From: Bifidobacterium sp. 7101
Lineage (GTDB): Bacteria; Actinomycetota; Actinomycetes; Actinomycetales; Bifidobacteriaceae
Direction: 5' to 3'
Assembly: GCF_000499285.1 (NCBI RefSeq)
Contig: NZ_AWUN01000004.1
Location: 1 to 64,000 of the forward strand
DNA: 64,000 nt
Positions 1-12,361 of the stretch are shown in pieces (position 1 is the stretch's first letter; every line of letters begins with the position of its first letter). The translations under genes and the position numbers were made by a program. Below the pieces are notes generated by a model, which saw only the letters and a list, made by a program, of their open reading frames with translations, was not told where the DNA came from and searched no databases.

Positions 1-6
1 CCGAAT

Positions 7-46
7 AAGAGGGGTTGGAGCACTGTAATGTGCTCCAACCCCTCTT
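7..46 (-). terminator. Hairpin terminator downstream of clpC
   Basis: A perfect inverted repeat (arms 7-23 and 30-46, six-base loop) lies about 30 bases past the clpC stop. The following run on the minus strand is only moderately T-rich, so the site is strong as a hairpin but not textbook as an intrinsic terminator. Confidence 0.7.
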
Positions 47-77
47 CAGTCAGCTGCGTCAGGCCTCAACCCTTATC

Positions 78-2726
<2,649 letters not shown>

Positions 2727-2798
2727 ACTTGTCCTTCCCTTTGATCCGTAATTCACTCTACAGATTTACGGTGACGTTTATTCTCGGCCCGCCGGTGA

Positions 2799-2815
2799 TT
2801 GCGCTCTGAACGCAA
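2799..2815 (-). promoter_or_regulatory. Candidate ClgR-type operator upstream of clpC
   Basis: The palindrome TTGCG-N7-CGCAA lies 73 bases upstream of the clpC start. On the minus strand its core CGTTCAGAGCG matches the remembered actinobacterial ClgR consensus CGCYNANRGCG at 10 of 11 positions. ClgR is known to activate clp genes in actinobacteria. The site also lies just downstream of the DUF3027 stop codon, so binding here is an inference. Confidence 0.5.
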
Positions 2816-2827
2816 CGAGGCCTGGAA

Positions 2828-3832
2828 TCAGTCCTCTGAGCCGTCTTCCGACTGCATCTGCTCCATGAGTTCCACCTCAGGACGCTCCTCCCGTGGCTTC
2901 TGCCTGACCACATCGATATGAAGATCGTCATAGGCCGGCTGGGACTGTACCCAGAGATGGGACTCCTCCTGGGGCTCAATCTCGGAATGCTCGCCGCAGC
3001 CATGATCCAGGGAGACCACGCGCCCGTCGTCCGGGCTCCAACGGTTGGCACAGACGCCGAACATGGTACCCAGATCACCTGCCAGGGGAATCATGAAGCC
3101 GCAGGTCTCGCAGGCCTTGCCCTTGGCCGTCCGGGTCGACAGGGACTTGGGACCGTGCTGCCCCTCGTACCAGCGCTTGGCAGTGGCGGACCTGGCCTCA
3201 GGGGTCATCAGGTGCCGACGGGTCAGAGCGAAGCGATCGACGGCCTCGTCCAGGTCGTCGGAGGAGGTCTGTGCGCCGAAGGAAACCTGATCATCCGCTT
3301 CCTGCTCATGAACGTCTTTTTCGTCACCCGAGCGGTCCACCAGGCGGAAGACCGCACCGTCGGTCTGCTGATCAGAGTCGTCAGTCTGCGCCGAGGTTAA
3401 TGCTTTCTGGCCTTCTTCATTGTCCCCTGGGGTCTGCTGTACTTCAGAATTCTGAGGCTTAGCCTGCACAGGCTTGTATCCGGCCGTCAGCCTGGGGTCG
3501 TCGGGGTCGGTTCCCATGGCATCGGTCACGCTCAGATCCGAGGGCAGCAGACGATCCTTCCAGGGAACCCATGCCGGGGGCTGCAGGGCCGCATCGGTGG
3601 GCACCAGAGAGGATTCATCCACAGTCCAGGTATCGGCATCCTCATCACGGTAAAGAGTGACCGACCACTGCCAGCCCTCATAGCCCTTGATGGCCGAGGC
3701 GAACCGGTAGTCCCAGACTCCATCCCCGATCAGGGTACGGCCGACCAGCGCACCGACCTCATCGCTGTCGGCAGCCACGCTCAGAGCCACCCGCCTGGCC
3801 AGTTCCTCAGGATCCAGGTCCTCTTGAACCAT
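2828..3832 (-). CDS. DUF3027 domain protein
   Basis: A 334-residue protein of unknown function, typical of actinobacteria. The N-terminal ~100 residues form a WxYRF-type domain rich in Trp (WDYRFASAIKGYEGWQW). A low-complexity acidic linker at about 120-200 follows. The C-terminal conserved module contains a CxxC pair (ACETCG), GDLGTMFGVCAN and SLDHGCGEHSE, suggesting a metal-binding knuckle made of Cys and His. Start ATG with AAGGTG seven bases upstream. The cold-shock gene lies just upstream on the same strand, a pairing common in actinobacteria that suggests a shared role in RNA or stress biology. No catalytic function is claimed. Confidence 0.85.
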   Translation of the reverse strand: MVQEDLDPEELARRVALSVAADSDEVGALVGRTLIGDGVWDYRFASAIKGYEGWQWSVTLYRDEDADTWTVDESSLVPTDAALQPPAWVPWKDRLLPSDLSVTDAMGTDPDDPRLTAGYKPVQAKPQNSEVQQTPGDNEEGQKALTSAQTDDSDQQTDGAVFRLVDRSGDEKDVHEQEADDQVSFGAQTSSDDLDEAVDRFALTRRHLMTPEARSATAKRWYEGQHGPKSLSTRTAKGKACETCGFMIPLAGDLGTMFGVCANRWSPDDGRVVSLDHGCGEHSEIEPQEESHLWVQSQPAYDDLHIDVVRQKPREERPEVELMEQMQSEDGSED

Positions 3833-3900
3833 CTATCACACCTTCATCATCAGTGGGATCGGACAAGACCGATCCACGTCGGATTCTTCTCGCCGTCCAC

Positions 3901-4290
3901 TCAGTCCGGCACGTCAAAGTCATCTGCCACAGCCCTCAGGAGGGTGGCCAGCTTGGCGGATTCGGCCCGACCCGGATAATGGTGCCGACGCAGGCCATTG
4001 CCAGCCGAATCCAGCAGCTTGATCAAATCCTCCACGATGGCGGCCATATCGTCCGGATCAGGTCGCTTGGCGCGCAGAATGGAGGGGGTCGGCCCCACCA
4101 GCTTCAGATCCAGGGCCTGGGGGCCCTTGCGGCCCTCAGCCACCGAGAACTCCACCCGGGATCCCTTGCGTATGGTGGACACACCAGCGGGCAGGGCTGA
4201 TGAGGGCAGGAAGACATCCCCACCTTGTTCATCCGTGATGAACCCGAACCCCCGCTTGGCGTCGTACCACCGTACTCTCCCGCTGGGCAT
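3901..4290 (-). CDS. Cold-shock domain protein with C-terminal extension
   Basis: A 129-residue protein. The first ~65 residues are a cold-shock (OB-fold) domain with the RNP1-like motif KRGFGFI and an RNP2-like DVFLP, which bind single-stranded RNA or DNA. The C-terminal ~60 residues (DDMAAIVEDLIKLLDSAG and on) are an alpha-helical extension absent from 67-residue CspA proteins. Start ATG follows AAGGAAG at good spacing. It probably forms a unit with the DUF3027 gene downstream. Role inferred as an RNA chaperone. Confidence 0.88.
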   Translation of the reverse strand: MPSGRVRWYDAKRGFGFITDEQGGDVFLPSSALPAGVSTIRKGSRVEFSVAEGRKGPQALDLKLVGPTPSILRAKRPDPDDMAAIVEDLIKLLDSAGNGLRRHHYPGRAESAKLATLLRAVADDFDVPD

Positions 4291-4412
4291 GCTCTGCCAC
4301 TTCCTTACGTTGCTTCTTGAACAGGTATATCCGAAATCAGTTTACCTGAACAGGACGGGCAGGACGACCCATCTTGTCATAGGCGTACGGGGCGGTTGGT
4401 GGCAGGATTGGC

Positions 4413-6332
4413 CTAACCCTCAGCTCCCCCCTGACCCCGCCTGACGCCCTGGGGTATGACGATGGTGAAGGTCAAACCGCCTCCCGGGGTCTGCGAGGCG
4501 CAGATGAACCCCTGATGAGCCTTGACAATGGACTGGACGATAGCTAGGCCCAGCCCCGTGCCGCCCTTCTCCCGAGCCCTGGACGGATCGGCTGTGTAGA
4601 AGCGCTCGAAGAGCCTGGACCTGGATTCCTCCGGGACACCTGGCCCGTGGTCGACCACCCGGATGATGGCGTAGTCAGTGCCCACATGGCTGTTCTCCGC
4701 CACCTGGATCGCCTCGGTCAGGTGTCCCAGAGAGGATTCGGTGGCCTCCAGCCTGGTCAGATCCGTTGGAGCAATGGTCGCCTTGACCAGGCCCAATCCC
4801 ACCTGAACCGGCGAATCAGACGGAGTGTAGCGGTGGATATTGCCCACGATATTGGTGATCACCTGACGCAGGCGGCTGGGGTCGCCAGTCACCTGTACCG
4901 GGGGCAGGGGGCCCTCCTGAATGTCAAGGCTGACGGATGGACCCAGGTGCCCGCCCACCGTGATTTTCTCCTTGCTGCGTGCCTTGAGGCCCGGCAGACC
5001 CTTGTTGGCTGCGACCGGGACCTCCTGGGGGGCTGGCTGATCCTCGGTGTGCAGGCAAACCTTTCCTGTAGCCACATCCCTTCCCGGATCCAGGGCATGC
5101 AAGTCGTCCACCCCGTCACCCACCAGTCCGGTCAGATCGACCGGCAGGGTCGGGTCGATTCCCCTGCCCTCATCCAGGCGTGCAAGCGAGAGCAGATCGG
5201 TGACCAGGACCGTCATCCTGGTGGAAGAGTCCTCAATGTGCTGGATGGACTTGTCGGCCCGCTCCAGAGCCCCCGGATAGTCGCGCTGCATCCTATAGAG
5301 CTCAGCGTAGCCGTGGATGGCGGCCAGTGGGGTGCGCAGCTCATGGCTGGCATCCGAAACGAACTGTTTCATCTTCTCGGTGGTCTGACGCTGCTCGTCG
5401 AAGGAATGCTCGATTCGCGCCAGCATGGCATTGAGGGATGCCGCCAGGGAGCCCACCTCGGTATTCTCCGGGAAGCTGGGAATGCGTTGGGAAAGGTCGC
5501 CGGCCGCTATCTTTGCAGCGGTCTTCTCGATGCGTTTGAGGGGAACCAGGGTGGACTGGATCAGCAGGACCGAGATGACTCCGCCCAAAAGAACCACCAC
5601 GACGGAAATGATCATGCAGAAAGCCGTCAGATCATGCACAGCCTCGTCCTGGTCGCTCATGGACAGGCCGATGAAGAGCACGCCGCTGATTTCGGAACCG
5701 TCCAGTTCGTTGCGCAGCTTCCACTGCATGGCCACAACACGCCAGGAGGCCCGGGCCCGCTTCATGGTGTCCCGGTCGGGCGAGGCCTGCTTGGAGATGC
5801 GCACGTAGGCTGGTACCGTGGTCGGCTGGCCCAGGGGTATCGAGCCCAGGCTGCCGTCGGTTGGAAGGCGCGGGCGGGAGATGACCCCGTTGACCTGCAT
5901 GGGGTTCAGATCGTCCGAAATGATGTGCAGGTCGTTGTCACGGATCTGCAGGAAGTAGTCGGTTGGGCCCAGGCCGTTCTTGCTCAGATCCTCCTGGCGA
6001 AGAAGGGTGGCGTTGCGAATTCCCAGGTTGGCCTGGCGGATCAATTGCGTGTCCGTACGCTTCATCAGATAGTCGTCGGCCATCTGGCAGATGGCTACGG
6101 AGACGCCCACCGTGCCCACGATGAGCAGGATGAGCATGCTGGCCACAAGTTTGGTGCTTAGGGGAATGGCAGCCAGAGGCGACCTGGGCAAAGAACGCCC
6201 CCTCGGCTTGCCGGAGCCGGCTGCCTTGCCGGAGTCCGAACCCATGAAGGATCCGGACCTTTCAGCCGTCCTCGGGTCGGGAGCGGCCGACGGTTCTTTC
6301 TTGGGGGCCGGACCCTGGCGACTAGTCACCAT
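4413..6332 (-). CDS. Two-component sensor histidine kinase
   Basis: A 639-residue membrane kinase. It has a basic, Pro/Gly-rich cytoplasmic N-tail of ~58 residues, TM1 (~61-82), an extracytoplasmic sensor of ~150 residues, TM2 (~236-260), HAMP (~261-315), and HisKA with the phospho-accepting His at 330 in SDASHELRTPLAAIHGY. The HATPase_c domain has an N box near RQVITNIVGNIHRYT, then DHGPGVPE and GGTGLGLAIV. Two hydrophilic insertions (~415-455 and ~525-555) make it longer than usual. The start overlaps the stop of the upstream response regulator by 11 bp, so the two are co-translated. The signal is unknown. An alternative start at Met30 cannot be excluded. Confidence 0.94.
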   Translation of the reverse strand: MVTSRQGPAPKKEPSAAPDPRTAERSGSFMGSDSGKAAGSGKPRGRSLPRSPLAAIPLSTKLVASMLILLIVGTVGVSVAICQMADDYLMKRTDTQLIRQANLGIRNATLLRQEDLSKNGLGPTDYFLQIRDNDLHIISDDLNPMQVNGVISRPRLPTDGSLGSIPLGQPTTVPAYVRISKQASPDRDTMKRARASWRVVAMQWKLRNELDGSEISGVLFIGLSMSDQDEAVHDLTAFCMIISVVVVLLGGVISVLLIQSTLVPLKRIEKTAAKIAAGDLSQRIPSFPENTEVGSLAASLNAMLARIEHSFDEQRQTTEKMKQFVSDASHELRTPLAAIHGYAELYRMQRDYPGALERADKSIQHIEDSSTRMTVLVTDLLSLARLDEGRGIDPTLPVDLTGLVGDGVDDLHALDPGRDVATGKVCLHTEDQPAPQEVPVAANKGLPGLKARSKEKITVGGHLGPSVSLDIQEGPLPPVQVTGDPSRLRQVITNIVGNIHRYTPSDSPVQVGLGLVKATIAPTDLTRLEATESSLGHLTEAIQVAENSHVGTDYAIIRVVDHGPGVPEESRSRLFERFYTADPSRAREKGGTGLGLAIVQSIVKAHQGFICASQTPGGGLTFTIVIPQGVRRGQGGAEG

Positions 6333-7080
6333 CGCCGCCGTCCGATGCGTTCTGCCTGGGTGCCCGGATCATGTAGCCGATGCCCCGCTTGGTCTCGATC
6401 AGCGGGGTGACCTTGTGCTCCCCGCCGTGTCCGTCGCTGACGGTGATGCCATCCACTTTCTTGCGCAGGTAGGAGATGTAGGATTCCACAATGGCCGCAT
6501 CGCCGCCCCAGTCGTATTGCCAGACGTGGTCCAGGATCTGGGCCTTGCTGAGCACACGACCCTCGTTGTCCATCAGGTAGCGCAGCAGCTTGTATTCGGT
6601 CGGGCTCAGGTCGATGGGTCGGCCGGCCCTGGTGACGTCGTGGGAATCCTCGTTGATCTCCAGATCGCCCACGCGGATGATCGGGTCGTCCTCCTGGTGC
6701 TCGCGGGTCCTGCGCAGTATGGCCTTGATCCTGGCCACGACCTCCTCCAGGCTGAAAGGCTTGGTCACATAATCGTCGCCGCCCACAGTCAACCCCATGA
6801 CCTTGTCCTGGGTGTCGTCCCTGGCGGTCAGGAAGAGCACCGGCGCATCGATTCCCTCCTGACGGATGCGGGAGGTGACCGTGAACCCATCGATGTCAGG
6901 CAGCATGACATCCAAGACAATCAGATCCGGTTGGACGCGCTCGATGACCTGAATGGCCTCGGAGCCGGATGCCGCGGTCTCGACAGCAAAGCCCGCGAAG
7001 TGCAGGGAGGCCACCAGCAGATCCCTGATGGACGGTTCGTCGTCGACCACGACCAGTTGTGCTTGCGTCGGTTTGCTCAT
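6322..7080 (-). CDS. OmpR-family response regulator
   Basis: A 252-residue DNA-binding regulator. The receiver domain has the acidic pair DDE near residue 13, the phospho-acceptor Asp57 in VLDVMLPDIDGF, and Lys in YVTKPFS. The C-terminal winged helix (~150-245) has the usual LSPTEYKLLRYL and YISYLRKKVD segments. It is the partner of the downstream histidine kinase (11-bp overlap). The TPM-like membrane protein lies four bases upstream on the same strand and may belong to the same transcript. The target genes are not visible here. Confidence 0.95.
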   Translation of the reverse strand: MSKPTQAQLVVVDDEPSIRDLLVASLHFAGFAVETAASGSEAIQVIERVQPDLIVLDVMLPDIDGFTVTSRIRQEGIDAPVLFLTARDDTQDKVMGLTVGGDDYVTKPFSLEEVVARIKAILRRTREHQEDDPIIRVGDLEINEDSHDVTRAGRPIDLSPTEYKLLRYLMDNEGRVLSKAQILDHVWQYDWGGDAAIVESYISYLRKKVDGITVSDGHGGEHKVTPLIETKRGIGYMIRAPRQNASDGGDGD

Positions 7081-7084
7081 GACT

Positions 7085-7876
7085 TCAGCTTGCCGCCTCT
7101 TTCTGGGTATTGTCTGAAAGTTCGCTGATCGTCTCTATTGGCTTTGGTTCCTTCTTTGCTGCTCTGGACTTGCGATGATGAGCCCCGGCTCGGCTGCTGC
7201 GACGCCACCAGATCACAACGACCACGGCCAGAATGACCAGGACCACAGCCGTCGCCGAAAGAGCGATGATCATGATTCGGTGATGTCGTTGGTTTTGGTT
7301 CAGGGTCTCCACCTGGGTCATCATGGCCTTGGCCGAGCCCACCCAGTCAGGGTTCCGACCCTTGGTCACCGGCTCCAGAGCAGCCTGTGAGAGCTGATCC
7401 ACGCTGGTTTGATCCTTGAGCCAGGCCTGCGAGTTGCTGGAGACCGCCACGACCAATTTGCCGTCCTGGGAGGCCACGGCCAGCATGACTGTGTCGTGGG
7501 CGGGCTTCATCGATTCGAGCACCCGGGATGCCCAGGTCTCCGGCTTGACGCCCGAATAGAAATGCGGCAGGTAGAGCAGTCGGACCGATACTCCGGTTTG
7601 CTCTGCAGTCTCCTTGATTGCATCCTTGACGGAGCCCACATCAGAACCCAGCAGATTCTGCGGATCGGTGATTGTATCGGTCATGGTTCCGGCCCCGGTC
7701 TGAGGTCCATCGGCAAAAGCACTGGTCGGTCCAAGGATGCCGACCGCCAAAACCATCAAGAGCAGGAAAGCCAGAATCCGCTTCACTGCTGAAAGACTGA
7801 ACGGGCTCGTCTTGTGGAGGGAAACTCGTTCGACCACATGGGTGCGCGGACGGGGCAACTGCGTGAACACTGTCAT
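7085..7876 (-). CDS. TPM-domain-like membrane protein
   Basis: About 263 residues. An N-terminal hydrophobic segment (AFLLLMVLAVGILG) ends in an Ala-x-Ala-like site before DGPQTG, consistent with a signal peptide. A ~150-residue extracytoplasmic region resembles TPM (YgcG/Psb32) domains: VSVRLLYLP, then DTVMLAVASQDGKLVVAVS and a WLKDQ helix. One TM helix near residues 205-227 is followed by a basic cytoplasmic tail. The start is uncertain: GTG three codons earlier and later starts are possible, and no clear ribosome site is seen. It ends four bases before the response-regulator gene, suggesting co-transcription and perhaps a role in envelope sensing. Confidence 0.65.
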   Translation of the reverse strand: MTVFTQLPRPRTHVVERVSLHKTSPFSLSAVKRILAFLLLMVLAVGILGPTSAFADGPQTGAGTMTDTITDPQNLLGSDVGSVKDAIKETAEQTGVSVRLLYLPHFYSGVKPETWASRVLESMKPAHDTVMLAVASQDGKLVVAVSSNSQAWLKDQTSVDQLSQAALEPVTKGRNPDWVGSAKAMMTQVETLNQNQRHHRIMIIALSATAVVLVILAVVVVIWWRRSSRAGAHHRKSRAAKKEPKPIETISELSDNTQKEAAS

Positions 7877-7945
7877 AGTGTCCACAGTAGCGGTTGACGG
7901 CCTTGGACTCCCCCACCATCACCGCCATTCACGGAAAGGACAACC

Positions 7946-8239
7946 ATGACACGATTCCAAGTTGATTCGGATCAGATACAGACAGCCTCCGGCGCGGTCA
8001 GCGGCTCGATAGGGGCCATCAGAGATGCCGTGGCGGGCATGTATACCAATCTGGACAACCTCCAAAGCGTCTGGCAGGGTTCGGCGGCAAGCCAATTCGC
8101 CACGGTGGCCCAGCAGTGGCGCGCCTCGCAGGCCCAGATGGAGCAGGCACTTGAAGGCATCCAAGCGGCCCTGACCCAGGCCTCGGCTCTCTACGCAGAC
8201 ACCGAGGCCCAGGCCACCCGCCTCTTCGCCGGAGCCTGA
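7946..8239 (+). CDS. WXG100 (ESAT-6-like) protein
   Basis: A 97-residue helical hairpin protein. The turn carries VWQGSAA (a WQG form of WXG) near residue 47, with heptad-like helices on both sides and a C-terminal helix (YADTEAQATRLF). Family members are usually exported as dimers by type VII (ESX/Yuk) systems. The gene starts after AAAGGACAACC and is divergent from the TPM gene. No ESX ATPase (EccC) or other secretion component is in this window, so the export route is unknown. Confidence 0.85.
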   Translation: MTRFQVDSDQIQTASGAVSGSIGAIRDAVAGMYTNLDNLQSVWQGSAASQFATVAQQWRASQAQMEQALEGIQAALTQASALYADTEAQATRLFAGA

Positions 8240-8338
8240 ACGCCTGGATGATGAGGCAGCTCAAAGCCATACAACCACAGGGTATTCATGACGTATCGGA
8301 TCCAGACCTGACAGGCACATGGAAAGGCAGAACATAAC

Positions 8339-8387
8339 AGAGACAGGGGCCTGCGCACCATTGTCCGGTGCGCAGGCCCCTGTCTCT
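8339..8387. terminator. 21-bp perfect hairpin between convergent WXG100 and groEL
   Basis: Arms 8339-8359 and 8367-8387 pair perfectly around a seven-base loop. The site is between two convergent genes and probably serves both strands, although neither side has a long T run. Confidence 0.7.
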
Positions 8388-8432
8388 GGCAATCACCCGG
8401 TTCAGCCGAAACTCCGGCCGAACCTCAAGGGA

Positions 8433-10118
<1,686 letters not shown>

Positions 10119-10148
10119 TCAGCTGTCGCGTTATCACTCCCGCACCTC

Positions 10149-10193
10149 GAGTGCTAATTCAGCAGATTAGCACTCGATGAGGCCGAGTGCCAA
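10149..10193 (-). promoter_or_regulatory. Triple phased CIRCE half-sites (HrcA operator) upstream of groEL
   Basis: On the plus strand the half-sites GAGTGCTAA (10149-10157), TTAGCACTC (10167-10175) and GAGTGCCAA (10185-10193) are separated by nine bases each. The last two form a CIRCE (TTAGCACTC-N9-GAGTGCTAA) with one mismatch. The first two form an inverted-order pair with the same spacing. The array lies about 100 bases before the groEL start. Confidence 0.9.
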
Positions 10194-10314
10194 CCCGAAG
10201 GGAAAATACGCTGCAGGCTGTATGTCATCTTGCCCGGGCATATCGGACGCGCCGACAGATAATCCACACCCTGCACAGTCCTGGCTCGGCATCTGGCTAC
10301 AGGCGACGTGTCAT

Positions 10315-10343
10315 AAAAAAGGACCCCGGAATGACCGGGGTCC
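10315..10343 (-). terminator. Intrinsic terminator of cspA
   Basis: The nine-base stem GGACCCCGG/CCGGGGTCC with a five-base loop is followed on the minus strand by six T residues. It lies 26 bases past the cspA stop. Confidence 0.93.
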
Positions 10344-10368
10344 CCATGACGAATACAGAAGACGACAA

Positions 10369-10572
10369 TCAGAGCTTGGTGACCTTGGTTGCCTGCAGAC
10401 CCTTGGGGCCCTGCTCCACCTGATATTCGACCTTATCTCCCTCATCAAGGGTCTTGAAGCCATCGGACTGAATGGCCGAGTAGTGCACGAACACGTCCTC
10501 ACCGCCATCGTCGGGATTGATGAATCCGTAACCCTTGCCAGCGCTGAAGAATTTCACAGTGCCTTGTGCCAT
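10369..10572 (-). CDS. cspA: Cold-shock protein, CspA type
   Basis: A 67-residue single OB-fold RNA chaperone with RNP1 KGYGFI and RNP2 VFVHY, the standard length of the family. I chose the ATG that gives MAQGTVKFF, which follows AAGGAAGTTAGTT; an in-frame start six codons upstream lacks support. It is monocistronic, with its own terminator. The paralogue at 3901-4290 has a longer C-terminus. Confidence 0.95.
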   Translation of the reverse strand: MAQGTVKFFSAGKGYGFINPDDGGEDVFVHYSAIQSDGFKTLDEGDKVEYQVEQGPKGLQATKVTKL

Positions 10573-10741
10573 AACTAACTTCCTTAACATAGGTGCCGCG
10601 TCACAACAGATACGAGACTGACCGCATCTGCCTGGTCGGCAAGGTCAGTTTAGGCCTATTTATGGGGCAATTGCAAAACGCCGAGCCGAAATTCCGAATG
10701 TTTTGCCGTGGTATTTCTTCCACTCTCCGGTTGGCCGAACT

Positions 10742-11386
10742 TCACTGCATAAGGATGGCTTCAACCGGAGTCGTGGTCACGGAGGACTGCTCCACCTGGG
10801 CAATACCCAACACGTTGGCCACCTCTTGGGCTGTGGCCTTGTCGGCCTCGTCACGGTAGCGGACCATGCTTACGCCAGGCAGGGCACCTTGCGGGTTGGA
10901 TGCCGTGACCGCAGTGTACCCGGCATTGACCAGAACCTGGCGCTTCTTGCCGGCATACCCGGTGACCCTGGTTCCATTGATGACGGTTACCCGCGTGCCC
11001 CGGTTGACCACAGGAGCCGGGCTGCTGCTGGAAGCGCTCGCTGAAGGCGACTGGGAGGAGGGCTCAGAAGTTTGTTCCTGGGAGGCTTGATCGGTAGCGG
11101 TCGCGCTGCTTGAAGCCGAAGAGGAGGCTGAACGCTTCGGCAGATGACTGCTGATGACCCTGGAGGCTTCATTGTGCGTCTGCTGCCAGGGCAGGGAGCC
11201 GCTGACCGCAGCCCATAGGCCCAGACCGCACAGCACCGCCAAGACAACCACCAACAGGTAGGGCAGGACCCTGACCGACAGGGAACGGGGCCCGCGATGC
11301 ACGCCGACCGGCCCCTTGGGAGGGTTGTCGAACGCATCATGAACCTGAGGGCGCGCCTGCGTCCCATTGTCGCGCGTGCTAGCCAT
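10742..11386 (-). CDS. LytR_C domain membrane protein
   Basis: A 214-residue protein with a short cytoplasmic N-region, one TM helix (VLPYLLVVVLAVLCGLGLW, ~40-60), a Ser/Ala-rich low-complexity linker (~95-130), and a C-terminal LytR_C domain (~133-214: VTVINGTRVTGYAGK, LVNAGYTAV). LytR_C domains occur with LCP cell-wall ligases or alone; here no LCP domain is present. The start ATG follows GAGGAGAG. It is divergent from ung. The location is probably the outer face of the membrane; the function in the cell wall is inferred only. Confidence 0.82.
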   Translation of the reverse strand: MASTRDNGTQARPQVHDAFDNPPKGPVGVHRGPRSLSVRVLPYLLVVVLAVLCGLGLWAAVSGSLPWQQTHNEASRVISSHLPKRSASSSASSSATATDQASQEQTSEPSSQSPSASASSSSPAPVVNRGTRVTVINGTRVTGYAGKKRQVLVNAGYTAVTASNPQGALPGVSMVRYRDEADKATAQEVANVLGIAQVEQSSVTTTPVEAILMQ

Positions 11387-11536
11387 GAACTCTCCTCTGC
11401 TCCACCGGATCATGAACCATTATAAGTAATGCGTCGCCGGGTCAACATTCAACCGACCATTCGACGTCCTCCGCCAACCCTGGAATGGCCGAGGCAGCCC
11501 TGACCGACCCATAACGCCAAGCGATATAGTGACCTT

Positions 11537-12325
11537 ATGAACAGCAGCCAGCCAATTGCCGCAACCTCCCCTGAGCCGACGAACCGAACCGGTACCAATC
11601 CTCCGACCATAGCAGGAGGCCAGGGCCGAACCCAGCGCAAACCTTTGAGCGCCCTGGTGGACCCCGGCTGGGCCCGCGCTCTGGCACCAGTCGAACCCAA
11701 CATCCACCGGATGGGCGACTTCCTCAGGAGCGAGCTGGCCCAGGGCCATCGCTACCTGCCTGCCAGCAAAAACATTCTGCGCGCCTTTACCATCCCCTTC
11801 GACTCCATCAAGGTCCTGATCGTGGGTCAGGATCCCTATCCAACGCCCGGCCATCCGGTGGGCCTGAGCTTCTGCGTGGACCCCGCTGTCAACCCCATCC
11901 CCGGCTCCCTGCGGAACATCTACGCCGAGCTGAGCGCCGACCTGGGCCTTCCCACACCCTCCAACGGCGATCTGACGCCTTGGACCAGGCGAGGGGTCAT
12001 GCTGCTCAACCGCTGCCTGACCGTGCGGGTGGGCAAGCCGGCCAGCCACCGGAACAAGGGCTGGGAGGAGATCACCGACGCCGCCATCCGGGCTCTGAAC
12101 GACAGACGCGACCAGGAGGGCAAGATCCGTCCCCTGGTGGCCATTCTTTGGGGACGACAGGCCCAGAGCCTGGAGCCCCTGCTGACCAACGCGGCCATCA
12201 TCAAATCCCCGCATCCCAGCCCCTTGTCGGCCCGGTACGGCTTCTTCGGTTCCCGTCCGTTCTCCAAGGCCAACCAAGCGCTGGAGGCCATGGGCGCCGA
12301 GCCGGTGGACTGGTCGCTGACCTGA
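11537..12325 (+). CDS. ung: Uracil-DNA glycosylase, family 1
   Basis: A 262-residue enzyme that removes uracil from DNA at the start of base-excision repair. Key motifs are the water-activating [16 protein letters not shown] (~95-110), LLNRCLTVR, and the leucine-loop motif [14 protein letters not shown] near 230. The first ~40 residues are Pro/Thr-rich and disordered, longer than the E. coli enzyme. It precedes the moxR operon by 36 bases and may share its transcript. Confidence 0.96.
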   Translation: MNSSQPIAATSPEPTNRTGTNPPTIAGGQGRTQRKPLSALVDPGWARALAPVEPNIHRMGDFLRSELAQGHRYLPASKNILRAFTIPFDSIKVLIVGQDPYPTPGHPVGLSFCVDPAVNPIPGSLRNIYAELSADLGLPTPSNGDLTPWTRRGVMLLNRCLTVRVGKPASHRNKGWEEITDAAIRALNDRRDQEGKIRPLVAILWGRQAQSLEPLLTNAAIIKSPHPSPLSARYGFFGSRPFSKANQALEAMGAEPVDWSLT

Positions 12326-12361
12326 ATCCTGCTGGCTGAGTCGTCAGGAAATGCCGTTACC

